From Nodosilinea foveolarum (GTDB taxonomy: Bacteria > Cyanobacteriota > Cyanobacteriia > Phormidesmidales > Phormidesmidaceae): 64,000 nt of DNA. The stretch is taken from contig QBMC01000004.1 in the NCBI GenBank assembly GCA_003242035.1, positions 1 through 64,000 on the forward strand. Direction: 5' to 3'. Position 1 is the stretch's first letter, and each line of letters starts with the position of its first letter. The position numbers were made by a program, and so were the translations under genes. Below the pieces are notes generated by a model. The model worked only from the letters and a program-made list of their open reading frames with translations, ran no database searches and was not told the origin of the DNA. Positions 33,982 through 43,085 of this stretch are shown here, piece by piece.

Positions 33982-36183
33982 CTAGAAGTCTATTCGCCCA
34001 GAAGAGACAGCGCTAAACTCAGGTGCTCTAGTTAATTCAATCGGTTCGAGGGCGTCTTCAATATCGGCTTCCTGCTCAGAGCTGATGTCGGCAGCGTTGA
34101 TGATCGCACCGAGTAATCGGACATCATCGCTTAGCTCTAACTCTTCTATCGCGGTATCGAGCACGGCCTTTTCGGTAATGCCAGGACGGGTCACCAGGAC
34201 GACGCCGTCGGTTTGTTCTTCTAGCAGTAGGGCATCGTCGCAGCGCGTAAGTGAGGGCGTATCGAGAATGACCATATCAAAGCGGGCGCGGGCGTCTTTC
34301 AAGAACTGCTGCATTTCGCTAGATTCGATAATGGCGGCTGGCTGGCGCTGGGGTCCGGGTGAGGCACAAACGTAGAGATTTTCTACGTAGGAAACCATCT
34401 GAAGATTTTCGCCTACATGACCGCTGTAATAGCGCAGCGGCTCTAAAATTGCCTGCGAATGGGCGGGGAGTCCTAAGATTTTAGCTTTAGAGGCCGATCT
34501 TAAGTCGGCTTCGACTAGGAGCGTTCGCCGACCGGCTCTAGCAGAGGCGATCGCCAAATTATAAGCGCTGACGCTTTTGCCCTCTTGCGATCGCGTACTA
34601 GTGAGCACAATCATCCGAGGGCCAATAGCACTTTCTTCTGTACCCACCAGGCGCAGACGGCTCAAGAATCGCTCGTAGCTGGCGTTATAAAGCGAATCGG
34701 GCTGGACTAATACAGGAACAGCATGGGGCGATCGCGTTTTCATCGCCGGAATCATCCCCAGCATCGGCACTTCTTGGGTTTGCAACAGACCTTCTAGCTC
34801 TTCGGCAGTGCGCACGGTGCCATCAAGCATATCTAGTAGATAGACGACACCGCCGCCGACCACTAGCCCGCCTAGCCCCCCAGCGAGCAAAATGACCCAG
34901 GTAGCGGCTTGCTCATTCGGAGCCTGTAGCGTAAACGCAGGCACCGCTACTGATAAACTGGTGACCGTTTCAGCCTGAGCCACCTCAGCATCTACCTGCC
35001 GCGCCCGTAGCTGGTCGTAGAGCGCTCGTCGCCTAACTGCCTCACTCGCTAAGCGATCGCGCTCTAACTGCTTATTAGGCAACGTAGAATATTCCTGCTG
35101 CAAAGACTGCTCCGACTGGCGAATCACCGCTTGCTGGCTCAGAAGGGCTTCTCGCTGCGTATCGAGCGCAACGAGCTGATTAGCCAATGCCGCCCTAGCC
35201 GGATCAAGATTGGTCTGAGCGTTGCCCGGAATAGACGCAACGGCGCCATCCCCCTTCAACACACTATTTGTCCGCTCTTGCAATCGCATCCGGAAGGCAT
35301 CCAAATTGCCTTGCAGCTCTCGCATGGATGGATGCAACTCCTTAAACCCCTGTTCTCGTAGCAGCGCTTGCTGAGTCTCTACATCGTAAATCTGCGCTCT
35401 TAGCTGTGCTACAGACGGATCTGCGCTCAAAGCAGAAGAAGCATAGGCCTCTTGCGGCGACATACCTAGCTGATTTTGAATGCTTTGAATTTGTGCATTA
35501 ATACCCGCCAACGTAATGTCATTAGCTCTTAGCTGCTGCTGACTGCCCGCAATGGCACTGAGCAAGCTGCCATCTATCGCAGATGAAATAGCAGGGCCTT
35601 CGAGCCGGTCATAATTCTCCAGCTCATTCTCAGCCGTTTTTAATTCACTGGCAATCTCGGGTACGCGCCGATTCAGCTCATCGGTAATATTCGTCAGCGT
35701 TTGGCGATTAGTAATTTGGCTGAGCTGAATCATTCCCTCAATTAGCACATTCAGAACCGGCTCTGTCACTTCCGGGTCCGCCCCGATAGTACGCACCGTC
35801 ACCTGCTGGCTAAGCGTCGTAATATCCGCCGTATCACCAGCGGCTACTACAGCAACTTGGGTGTTCTCTCTAATTTGAGCAGGTGTCAGATTGATACCCT
35901 GCTCTTCTAGCTTTCTAGAAACCTCTTGTAACAGAACGCCAGAGAGCAGCGAGTCCTCATTAATCAGCAGCTTGCCCTGGTTTTGCACCTCTCCCGTAAC
36001 GTTGGCAAACACCACCTGTGGCGAATTATCAACCAGGACGCTCTCGGAATAGTATTCTGGCGGCGGCTCTGGCCGAAAGGCCGCCAAACTGGAGATGCCC
36101 AAAATGGACAAAAAGGTAAATAATCCTGGCCACTTATAGCGGTCTAGGGCAAGCAGATAGCGTTTGATAAAGGGGGATGCCAT
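33982..36183 (-). CDS. Wzc/GumC-type polysaccharide co-polymerase with BY-kinase-like ATPase domain
   Basis: N-terminal Wzz-like region with two TMs, coiled coil, C-terminal ATPase (SQEGKSVSAYNLA Walker A-like, TLLVEADLR, FDMVILDTPSL). Confidence 0.88.
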   Translation of the reverse strand: MASPFIKRYLLALDRYKWPGLFTFLSILGISSLAAFRPEPPPEYYSESVLVDNSPQVVFANVTGEVQNQGKLLINEDSLLSGVLLQEVSRKLEEQGINLTPAQIRENTQVAVVAAGDTADITTLSQQVTVRTIGADPEVTEPVLNVLIEGMIQLSQITNRQTLTNITDELNRRVPEIASELKTAENELENYDRLEGPAISSAIDGSLLSAIAGSQQQLRANDITLAGINAQIQSIQNQLGMSPQEAYASSALSADPSVAQLRAQIYDVETQQALLREQGFKELHPSMRELQGNLDAFRMRLQERTNSVLKGDGAVASIPGNAQTNLDPARAALANQLVALDTQREALLSQQAVIRQSEQSLQQEYSTLPNKQLERDRLASEAVRRRALYDQLRARQVDAEVAQAETVTSLSVAVPAFTLQAPNEQAATWVILLAGGLGGLVVGGGVVYLLDMLDGTVRTAEELEGLLQTQEVPMLGMIPAMKTRSPHAVPVLVQPDSLYNASYERFLSRLRLVGTEESAIGPRMIVLTSTRSQEGKSVSAYNLAIASARAGRRTLLVEADLRSASKAKILGLPAHSQAILEPLRYYSGHVGENLQMVSYVENLYVCASPGPQRQPAAIIESSEMQQFLKDARARFDMVILDTPSLTRCDDALLLEEQTDGVVLVTRPGITEKAVLDTAIEELELSDDVRLLGAIINAADISSEQEADIEDALEPIELTRAPEFSAVSSGRIDF

Positions 36184-36262
36184 AAGCTTTAAAGAAAATT
36201 AGTGAAGAAGATTATCGAGTAGAAATAATAGAGAGCTAGAATCGCGACTAAAATTAGCCGGA

Positions 36263-37651
36263 CTACTGAAGCGGCGTGCCATCGAAGAAGGCGTCGTTAA
36301 TGAAGTTGGTAAAGCCAAAAACATCTCGGAAGGGCCGCGTAATGGTTTCTAGCGCATACGATAGCCGACCAATCAGATTTCGTCCGACAACAATCACGTC
36401 GCTATCTTCGAGCGGCGGATTTTGAGTAATGTCGCCGGTAACGGCTCCTTTGGCATCAAGGCCGACGGTAACCGCTCGCCCGGTTTCGGGATCGTAGCGG
36501 ATGAGGGCAACGTCGCCTAAGTTGGCCGTGTCAGGATTGACGCCTAGTAGCGAGACGGCATCGACAAAGGTGCTGCCATTGTTGAGGTTGAGGGTGCCAA
36601 TACCGCTGCGTCCGCCCGCATAGTTGATAAAGCGAACGTTAATGACCGGTTGGGCCAGCGTAGAGCGAGCAACCAAAAAGCGATCATATTCGTCTAATTG
36701 ACTAGGGTCTAGTTCTGGAATGACGACAACATCACCATCTTCTAGGCGCACGTCTGGTAGCGGACCGCCTTCTTTGAGAGGTGTAAACAAATCGACGTTA
36801 ATAGTTTCTTCGCTAAGTATGCCGTTGCGTCTGAACTGTCGCTGCACCTGAATAGCTCGCAGGTCCGATGTGCGGGTGGCTCCACCGGCGGTGAGTAGGG
36901 CAGTCGCAACGCTAGGATCTGGGAGGGGATAAAATCCGGGTCTTTGCACGGAGCCTAAAATGGTGACCTCGACGCCTCTTTGCGCAACGAGCGTCAGATC
37001 AACAGAGGTACTGCTAATGTCTACGTACTGGTTATAGATATTGCGCAACATCGTTTCTGCTTCAGGCAGCGTTTGGCCTTCGAAAGACACCGCACCTTGG
37101 ATGGGCACGACGATGTTTCCCTGTAGGTCGAGCGTGGCCTGAAAGCTTAGATCGGGGTAGCGCTGAACGCTGACGAAAATGCTGTCCCCTGGCCCTAGAT
37201 GATAGTTATCGAAGTCGGCAGGTAGGGTGGCCGGATTGACTTCGGTGGCGCGGGTGCTGGTCAGCGGCTGGGCGTAGCGAGGGCCAGATTGAGGCGGCAA
37301 GCTGGGAATAGAGCCGTCTGGACTAACGCTGTATGGCGGGGCGGCTAGTGGACGGGTTGAAGGCATAACGGGTGCATCAGGCACTGGCGTAGGCGTAATA
37401 TTGGCGTCTCTAAGAACGGGTGCTGGCTGTGAAGTAGGGGCTAGTACGGGAAGGTTCTCTGATGAGTTGCTTGAGGAGGGCGTGTTTTCGGTGCCTTGGG
37501 CAATGAGTGGGGGGAAGGGGGCGATCGCACTGGCAAAGACAGGTTCCGTCAGTCCGCCTCCGGTTCCTAGTCCTATACCGACTAGTCCGGCTAGCCAAAC
37601 AGTTTTTGATAGATATTGGTCAAGACTTTTTAGCGCGTTATTCATAACCAA
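36263..37651 (-). CDS. polysaccharide export outer membrane protein (Wza-like, SLBB domains)
   Basis: YHLGPGDSIFVSVQRYPDLSFQATLDLQGNIVVPIQGAVSFEGQTLPEAE poly-export motif; VTILGSVQRPGFYPL SLBB. Confidence 0.92.
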   Translation of the reverse strand: MVMNNALKSLDQYLSKTVWLAGLVGIGLGTGGGLTEPVFASAIAPFPPLIAQGTENTPSSSNSSENLPVLAPTSQPAPVLRDANITPTPVPDAPVMPSTRPLAAPPYSVSPDGSIPSLPPQSGPRYAQPLTSTRATEVNPATLPADFDNYHLGPGDSIFVSVQRYPDLSFQATLDLQGNIVVPIQGAVSFEGQTLPEAETMLRNIYNQYVDISSTSVDLTLVAQRGVEVTILGSVQRPGFYPLPDPSVATALLTAGGATRTSDLRAIQVQRQFRRNGILSEETINVDLFTPLKEGGPLPDVRLEDGDVVVIPELDPSQLDEYDRFLVARSTLAQPVINVRFINYAGGRSGIGTLNLNNGSTFVDAVSLLGVNPDTANLGDVALIRYDPETGRAVTVGLDAKGAVTGDITQNPPLEDSDVIVVGRNLIGRLSYALETITRPFRDVFGFTNFINDAFFDGTPLQ

Positions 37652-37729
37652 CTTGTAAATAGCATTAGGGATGGGGAGTGTTGTGGAAAGAAGACCCTAT
37701 CGAAATAAAGCAGGAAGATACAGAAAGCG

Positions 37730-38497
37730 TTAAGACGGCTCTGTGTCTAAAAACACGGTGTCTAATAATGTCGCCTGAACGGTTTTGCCCAACGATTCTG
37801 CCATCGCTCGTTGCAAAGAAATATCGCTGAAAGGTTCAATCGGCAGCCACAGGCTAACGGCAACCCAGGGCGTTCTTTGATTGCGCTGCCACTGCGATAT
37901 TTGGTCTGTCCAAAACCAGCTTGCCGGGGAGGGACTGCCGCCAGTGGGCCAAGCGTACCACTGCAAAACGGCGTAGGTTTGGTTTTGGTTCCAGGCCCGG
38001 AAGAAGTCGCTGTTAACCGGGACGGGTTGGGCGCTGTCGGGAGTCTGGTCTGAGGGGCTACGTGAGGCTGAGAAAGATAGCTGCTGGCGACTGTCTATTT
38101 TCCAGCGCTGGGAGCCTTGAATGTCTACCCATTCGACCTCGGGCTGGTCGGCGTACCAAACTTGCGATCTCAGCAATAAAAAAATGTCATCAGGACTTTC
38201 TGGAGCAATCGCCCCTCTAATCTCCGGCTCGGTGGCAAGTTGCTGAATCGACCAGGTTTGGCCGCCCAGCTTAGTCGTGGTTTGCTCCTGCGTTTGCCAG
38301 CCTGGAATCGGCAATCCCTGTTCTTTCACAGCAATCAGCGCCGACTTATTAGGCACGGTGGGATTGTTGACCCAGGGCCAGTCGCCCAGGTAGCGAGGCA
38401 GCGCCCCGATAGCCACAAAAAGGGCCAGAATTGCCACCACTAAAAACGGGACAAAAGACTTTTTTGACGCTTTTTGAGACAAGGTAGGAGAAGACAC
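37730..38497 (-). CDS. cyanoexosortase-associated (EpsI-like) protein
   Basis: N-terminal TM, LPIPGWQTQEQTTTKLGGQTWSIQQLA, located directly downstream of an exosortase. Confidence 0.7.
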   Translation of the reverse strand: MSSPTLSQKASKKSFVPFLVVAILALFVAIGALPRYLGDWPWVNNPTVPNKSALIAVKEQGLPIPGWQTQEQTTTKLGGQTWSIQQLATEPEIRGAIAPESPDDIFLLLRSQVWYADQPEVEWVDIQGSQRWKIDSRQQLSFSASRSPSDQTPDSAQPVPVNSDFFRAWNQNQTYAVLQWYAWPTGGSPSPASWFWTDQISQWQRNQRTPWVAVSLWLPIEPFSDISLQRAMAESLGKTVQATLLDTVFLDTEPS

Positions 38498-38561
38498 AGT
38501 AGGAAAACGCTCCTGAGATGAGCTGAGTGCTTAAGGGTGCTAGCGCCGAGGCTAAAGCGGT

Positions 38562-39539
38562 CTAAAAGAAATCTCGCGGAGGGGGATTACGAGGCAACTG
38601 TTGAGCGCTGGGGTCGGGATGATCGGGTCTGTTTTTTTTAGGTGCATCAGCTAGCGTTGCGCCAGCGCCTTGAACAGCTATATTCAAGCTGCTAGGCACA
38701 TAGTTTTCTAGCAGACTAACAAGGAGAACCAGTAGCCCGAGCATGGCCGCAGAATAGAGGTCGCCGCCCCAGCTATCGTGCAGCCAAGCAAAGGCCGCGT
38801 CCATTTCTGAGCCGTGAAAGAAAGTCAGCGTGGCATTACGCACAATGTTTCCCACCACGCTAACGGCCAAAATGCCTACAAAGAAGAGCGCTGTTCTAAG
38901 CTTTGAGCGGTTGAGTCCTGTCCAGTAGGTCAGAATCAGGCCCATGTATAAACTGGTGAACAGCATTTTGAGTCCGGCGCAGTGAGGCGCAACCTCTACT
39001 AGCTGATTGCCGACTGAAAGATAGATACCGTCTACCTGCACGTCCATGTTTATTTGCAGCAAGATAAACCCGGCCACAGCAGCAATGAAGCCCTGTAGTG
39101 GCAGTATGTAGGGTTCCATTAAATACGGGAGCTGCGTGGGCGTAGAGAGCAGAACGAGTATCCAGGGAAAGACGCTGAGTTTGAACCCAGCCCAGCCTTT
39201 GAGCGACAGCAATAGGCCCGCTAGCAGCAGCGGCAGCGACAGGTTGATCATATCGACTAGGCTGCTGCTGTAAAAGGCGGCGGCGATCGCCAATAAAGGC
39301 AATCCTAGCCAGTGAATTTGATTGGGCAGAGCCTGCCAGCGCGATCGCTTTTCCCACACTAAGTAAGCCGCAAAAGGAATCCCTAGCAGTCCGTGGCTAA
39401 AGTACTCGTGCTGAATGCTGATGGATTTGTCTAGCCAGCCTTCTACCCAGTGCGCCAGCAGCGGCCCGTATAGCAGTGCAACTAGCCCCAGGGTGATCCA
39501 CTCTAAGGGGATTTGTGGTTTGGATTTGAAAGCTAGCAT
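38562..39539 (-). CDS. cyanoexosortase (exosortase/archaeosortase family)
   Basis: Multi-TM; conserved Cys/Arg/His catalytic context VAPHCAGLKMLFTSLYMGLI, VVGNIVRNATLTFFHG, FAWLHDSWGGDLYSAAMLG. Confidence 0.9.
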   Translation of the reverse strand: MLAFKSKPQIPLEWITLGLVALLYGPLLAHWVEGWLDKSISIQHEYFSHGLLGIPFAAYLVWEKRSRWQALPNQIHWLGLPLLAIAAAFYSSSLVDMINLSLPLLLAGLLLSLKGWAGFKLSVFPWILVLLSTPTQLPYLMEPYILPLQGFIAAVAGFILLQINMDVQVDGIYLSVGNQLVEVAPHCAGLKMLFTSLYMGLILTYWTGLNRSKLRTALFFVGILAVSVVGNIVRNATLTFFHGSEMDAAFAWLHDSWGGDLYSAAMLGLLVLLVSLLENYVPSSLNIAVQGAGATLADAPKKNRPDHPDPSAQQLPRNPPPRDFF

Positions 39540-39545
39540 CGTAGG

Positions 39546-40700
39546 TTAAACCGGAGAGGTTAAGGCAAAGTGAATAGCGGCCACGACGCGATCTACCTGC
39601 TCAAGGGTGAGACCGGGGTACATCGGTAAGGATAGAATTTCCTGGCTGAGGGCTTCTGAGTAGGGAAAGTTGCCCGGTTGATGCCCCAGAGAGCTGAAGG
39701 CGGGCTGAAGATGGCAAGGAATGGGGTAGTGAATGCCGGTCTGAATGGCTTGAGCATTCAGCGCTGTCTGTAGAAGATTGCGGTCTATCGGGCAGTCGGC
39801 AGTGACTTTGATGACATATAGGTGATAGACATGTCCTGTTCCGCTGACGTTTGTCATTGGGACGATGCCTTTTTGCGCGAGGGGGGCGATCGCTGCGTCG
39901 TAGTATTGGGCGAGCTGATTGCGGGCTTGGTTCCAGGCTTCCATGTGGGGCAGTTTGAGCTGGAGTACGCCTGCTTGTATCGTATCCAACCGGCTATTAA
40001 CACCGCCCGGATCGGTGTGGAAATATTTACGGGTGGCTCCGTAGTTGCGCAGCGATCGCACCGTTTGCGCCACCGCCTCCTGCGGCGTGACCAACATGCC
40101 GCCATCGCCTAGCCCGCCCAGGTTTTTGCTCGGATAAAAGCTAAAGCCAGCGGCCATGCCAATGCTCCCGGCACGATACCCTTCTCGCTGGGCCAGATGC
40201 GCCTGAGCCGCGTCTTCAAAAATAATCAGGTGGTGCCGCTTGGCTAACGCGATCAGCGCGGTTGGCGAAACCATTTGCCCGTAAAGATGCACCGGCACAA
40301 TCGCTTTAGTTCTAGGCGTGATGGCTCTTTCGGCGGCGTCTAAATCGATCAGCGCCGTCTGCGGGTCGCAATCGACCAAGATAGGCGTTGCGCCCGTTCT
40401 TACGATGCCAATAAGCGTGGCAATAAAGGTATTAGCTGGCAAAATAACTTCGTCGCCAGCGGTGATGCCACAGGCCCGTAAGCCCAGGGCGATCGCATCT
40501 GTTCCACAGCCGACCCCTACGCCATAATCGGTCTGACAAGCCGCTGCAAAGGCCGTCTCAAACTCAGTGACTTTCTGGCCAAGGACGCAGTCTCCTTTTT
40601 CCATCACAGCTTTTACCATCGCCAAAATATCCGCTTTGAGCGGGCGATGTTGCCAGGATAGGTCAACAAAGGGAATCAGTTCGAGCGAGGAAGAAGACAT
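39546..40700 (-). CDS. DegT/DnrJ/EryC1/StrS family PLP-dependent aminotransferase
   Basis: GVGCGTDAIALGLRACGITAGDEVILPANTFIATLIGIVRTGATPILVDCD, EDAAQAHLA, GFSFYPSKNLGGLGDGG. Confidence 0.95.
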   Translation of the reverse strand: MSSSSLELIPFVDLSWQHRPLKADILAMVKAVMEKGDCVLGQKVTEFETAFAAACQTDYGVGVGCGTDAIALGLRACGITAGDEVILPANTFIATLIGIVRTGATPILVDCDPQTALIDLDAAERAITPRTKAIVPVHLYGQMVSPTALIALAKRHHLIIFEDAAQAHLAQREGYRAGSIGMAAGFSFYPSKNLGGLGDGGMLVTPQEAVAQTVRSLRNYGATRKYFHTDPGGVNSRLDTIQAGVLQLKLPHMEAWNQARNQLAQYYDAAIAPLAQKGIVPMTNVSGTGHVYHLYVIKVTADCPIDRNLLQTALNAQAIQTGIHYPIPCHLQPAFSSLGHQPGNFPYSEALSQEILSLPMYPGLTLEQVDRVVAAIHFALTSPV

Positions 40701-40991
40701 ATAAAAGAGATGTTATGAAGGGAAAAGCAAACGATAGATTGAGAGGTACGCTTAAGCCGCCGCTTTTAGTTTGTCTTCAGAGACAAGCCCTTAGATATGG
40801 CTATGTGCCAAAAGGGTAAACGCTCCGTAAAGCTTGCCTAAATTACTTCAACGAGTTTTGATTAGATAGCTCAAGGGTTCCCTTTTAGCGCTACATCGCG
40901 ACAGCCTGCTAAAAAAATAGGCACACATAGATGGCACTATCCAAAAGGCCGCTAAAAACTGCCGAAGACCCGAACCGAAGGCAACTGAACA

Positions 40992-41351
40992 ATGGATTTG
41001 AAGACAGCTTGCGATTTGATTGCGCAGCAGACGCTTCCTGAGCTGGAAACGCAGGATACTTTTTTAGGCCGGTTGCGCCAGGGTTTGCCCCCGATTCCAG
41101 GTCAGGTAACTTCGCTGCTGCTAGCGTTGAAGGTGATACAGGGCAGCTTGCAGGATGCTACGGCGCTGAATAAATCGCTGGCACAGTCTTTGTTTTTGGT
41201 GGCGTATGAGAGTCGTAATTTGTATGAAGTGGGTCGGGCCAATCGAGCCGACTGGCCGCCGCTGTTGGATGAGGATTTGGCTCGAATTGCGATCGCGGCC
41301 TACGCCATTTTTGCGGGGAAACCCCTTCAAAACAACGAAACGAAACGCTAA
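40992..41351 (+). CDS. conserved hypothetical protein
   Basis: 119-aa ORF (MDLKTACDLIAQQTLPELETQDTFLGRLRQGLPPIPGQVTSLLLALKVIQ...) with good coding character; no domain recognised. Confidence 0.65.
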   Translation: MDLKTACDLIAQQTLPELETQDTFLGRLRQGLPPIPGQVTSLLLALKVIQGSLQDATALNKSLAQSLFLVAYESRNLYEVGRANRADWPPLLDEDLARIAIAAYAIFAGKPLQNNETKR

Positions 41352-41424
41352 GAATAAGTAGCCAACACTCGCCCTTACGATTAGAGTACAAGGGGCAGTT
41401 TTACAGCCTGCTATAGAAAACACA

Positions 41425-42282
41425 ATGCCTCCCAAAGTTGCTCGTTCTAAATCGAATAGAAAGCCGAATAGAAGCCGTGCTGCCAAAAACAGTACTCAAG
41501 GTCTGCGACTTTGGATTGGGTTAGCGATTCTTTGTGGACTGGGGTTGGTGGCGTTTGTGCTGCTGCTAAGGCTATTGCTGCCTGTGCTGTTGTTAACTGG
41601 ACTGGTGGCACTGGGCTATTGGATCTGGCGAACGGTTCATCGGCAGCAGCAGCAGCAGCGTCGCCGTCAGACCCGGTTAAATACGCAGTTCTATCAGCTT
41701 CTAAAGCGTCAACAGGGGCGAATCAGCGCCTTGGACTTCGCGATGTTTACCCAAACGGATGGCATCGTCGCTCAAAACTATTTGAACGAGCAGGCGCAGG
41801 CATTTTCGACCTACTGCGAGACGACGATTCAGGGCGATATTATCTACGTTTTTAACCTGGCGGCGATTGATCAACCGACGCATCACGAAACGGCTCAGGC
41901 GGCTTGGGCTGAGCAGGCGCGATCGCAGCGGGCGCAAGTTGAAAGCACCCAGGCGGCTTTGATTAGCGCTCAGCAGATGCGATCGCTCCGGCAACCATCT
42001 CAGAAGAAAACGACTGAAAAACCAATCATTCCTTTACCAGCACCGCCCGATCAGTATCGTGATTTAAGAGCGGAGGTGCGATCGCCCATTGCGCCAAAAC
42101 TTCAGCCAAAACAAATCAAACCAGCGTCCCCAGCATCCACACCCACAGCTCCCATGCCAGCAGAATCTACAGGAGCGCAAAGGCGAAAATCTGCTCAACT
42201 GCCGCTATCCAAATCTCATAGACGAACGCTTCGCAACGATCAAGCCGTGGTGACGATAGACGTTAGCGCCGTCCGTAGCTAG
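41425..42282 (+). CDS. hypothetical membrane-anchored protein with Q/R-rich tract
   Basis: Basic N-terminus, two hydrophobic helices, then RQQQQQRRRQTRLNTQFYQLLKRQQGRISALDFAMFTQTDGIVAQNYLN (winged-helix-like). Confidence 0.65.
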   Translation: MPPKVARSKSNRKPNRSRAAKNSTQGLRLWIGLAILCGLGLVAFVLLLRLLLPVLLLTGLVALGYWIWRTVHRQQQQQRRRQTRLNTQFYQLLKRQQGRISALDFAMFTQTDGIVAQNYLNEQAQAFSTYCETTIQGDIIYVFNLAAIDQPTHHETAQAAWAEQARSQRAQVESTQAALISAQQMRSLRQPSQKKTTEKPIIPLPAPPDQYRDLRAEVRSPIAPKLQPKQIKPASPASTPTAPMPAESTGAQRRKSAQLPLSKSHRRTLRNDQAVVTIDVSAVRS

Positions 42283-42425
42283 ACCGTCTGATTTTGCTGA
42301 TTATTTAGCTAACCGGCTGAAAAAAGCTTTGACAAAGCGACCTTTGTTCTTGAGCATAGGAAAGGTTTGACACAAACCAGACGCATTTATTCAATCTAGA
42401 CGCAATTTTTAGGAGCGCATTCCCT

Positions 42426-42875
42426 GTGGAAAGAAGTTTTATTATGATCAAGCCCGACGGCGTACAGCGGGGACTAGTTGGCAACATCATCAGCCGGTTT
42501 GAGACCAAGGGGTTCACGCTAGTAGGGCTAAAGCAAATGTCGGTCTCGCGCGATTTGGCCGAAGCGCACTACGCCGTCCATAAAGAGCGTCCTTTCTTCA
42601 AAGGCTTGGTGGATTACATTATCTCTGCACCCGTGGTGGCGATGGTCTGGGAAGGCGATGGCGTGATTGCCTCAGCGCGGAAGATTATTGGCGCAACCAA
42701 TCCACTAGAGGCTGAACCCGGCACGATTCGCGGCGATTTGGGCATCACGATTGGTCGCAACATTATTCACGGTTCCGACGCACCTGAGACCGCTAAAGAT
42801 GAGATCGAGCTGTGGTTTGGCGACGGTGGCCTTTGCGACTGGGAACCCACTATGAAGCAGTGGCTGTACGAGTAG
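42426..42875 (+). CDS. ndk: nucleoside diphosphate kinase
   Basis: GTG start; [57 protein letters not shown] active-site motif. Confidence 0.98.
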   Translation: MERSFIMIKPDGVQRGLVGNIISRFETKGFTLVGLKQMSVSRDLAEAHYAVHKERPFFKGLVDYIISAPVVAMVWEGDGVIASARKIIGATNPLEAEPGTIRGDLGITIGRNIIHGSDAPETAKDEIELWFGDGGLCDWEPTMKQWLYE

Positions 42876-42905
42876 CTTCGTTCAAGTTCATCAAATTTCA
42901 TGCTG

Positions 42906-42940
42906 AAGCCGCTCGATTCTTAGATGAATCGGACGGCTTT
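42906..42940 (+). terminator. putative terminator downstream of ndk
   Basis: AAGCCGctCGATTC-ttagat-GAATCGgaCGGCTTT. Confidence 0.5.
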
Positions 42941-43085
42941 AACTGTTAATAAGAAAGACCTTTGATGCAAGCGTTTGTGGCACAACTGTCAATTGTGTTT
43001 ATGCCTAAGGGTAGTGGCTAAAACCTGACTTAACTGATAGTTTCGTAGCGGCACTTTCTCAGTCTAATATTTTCGTGCAAAGCTC

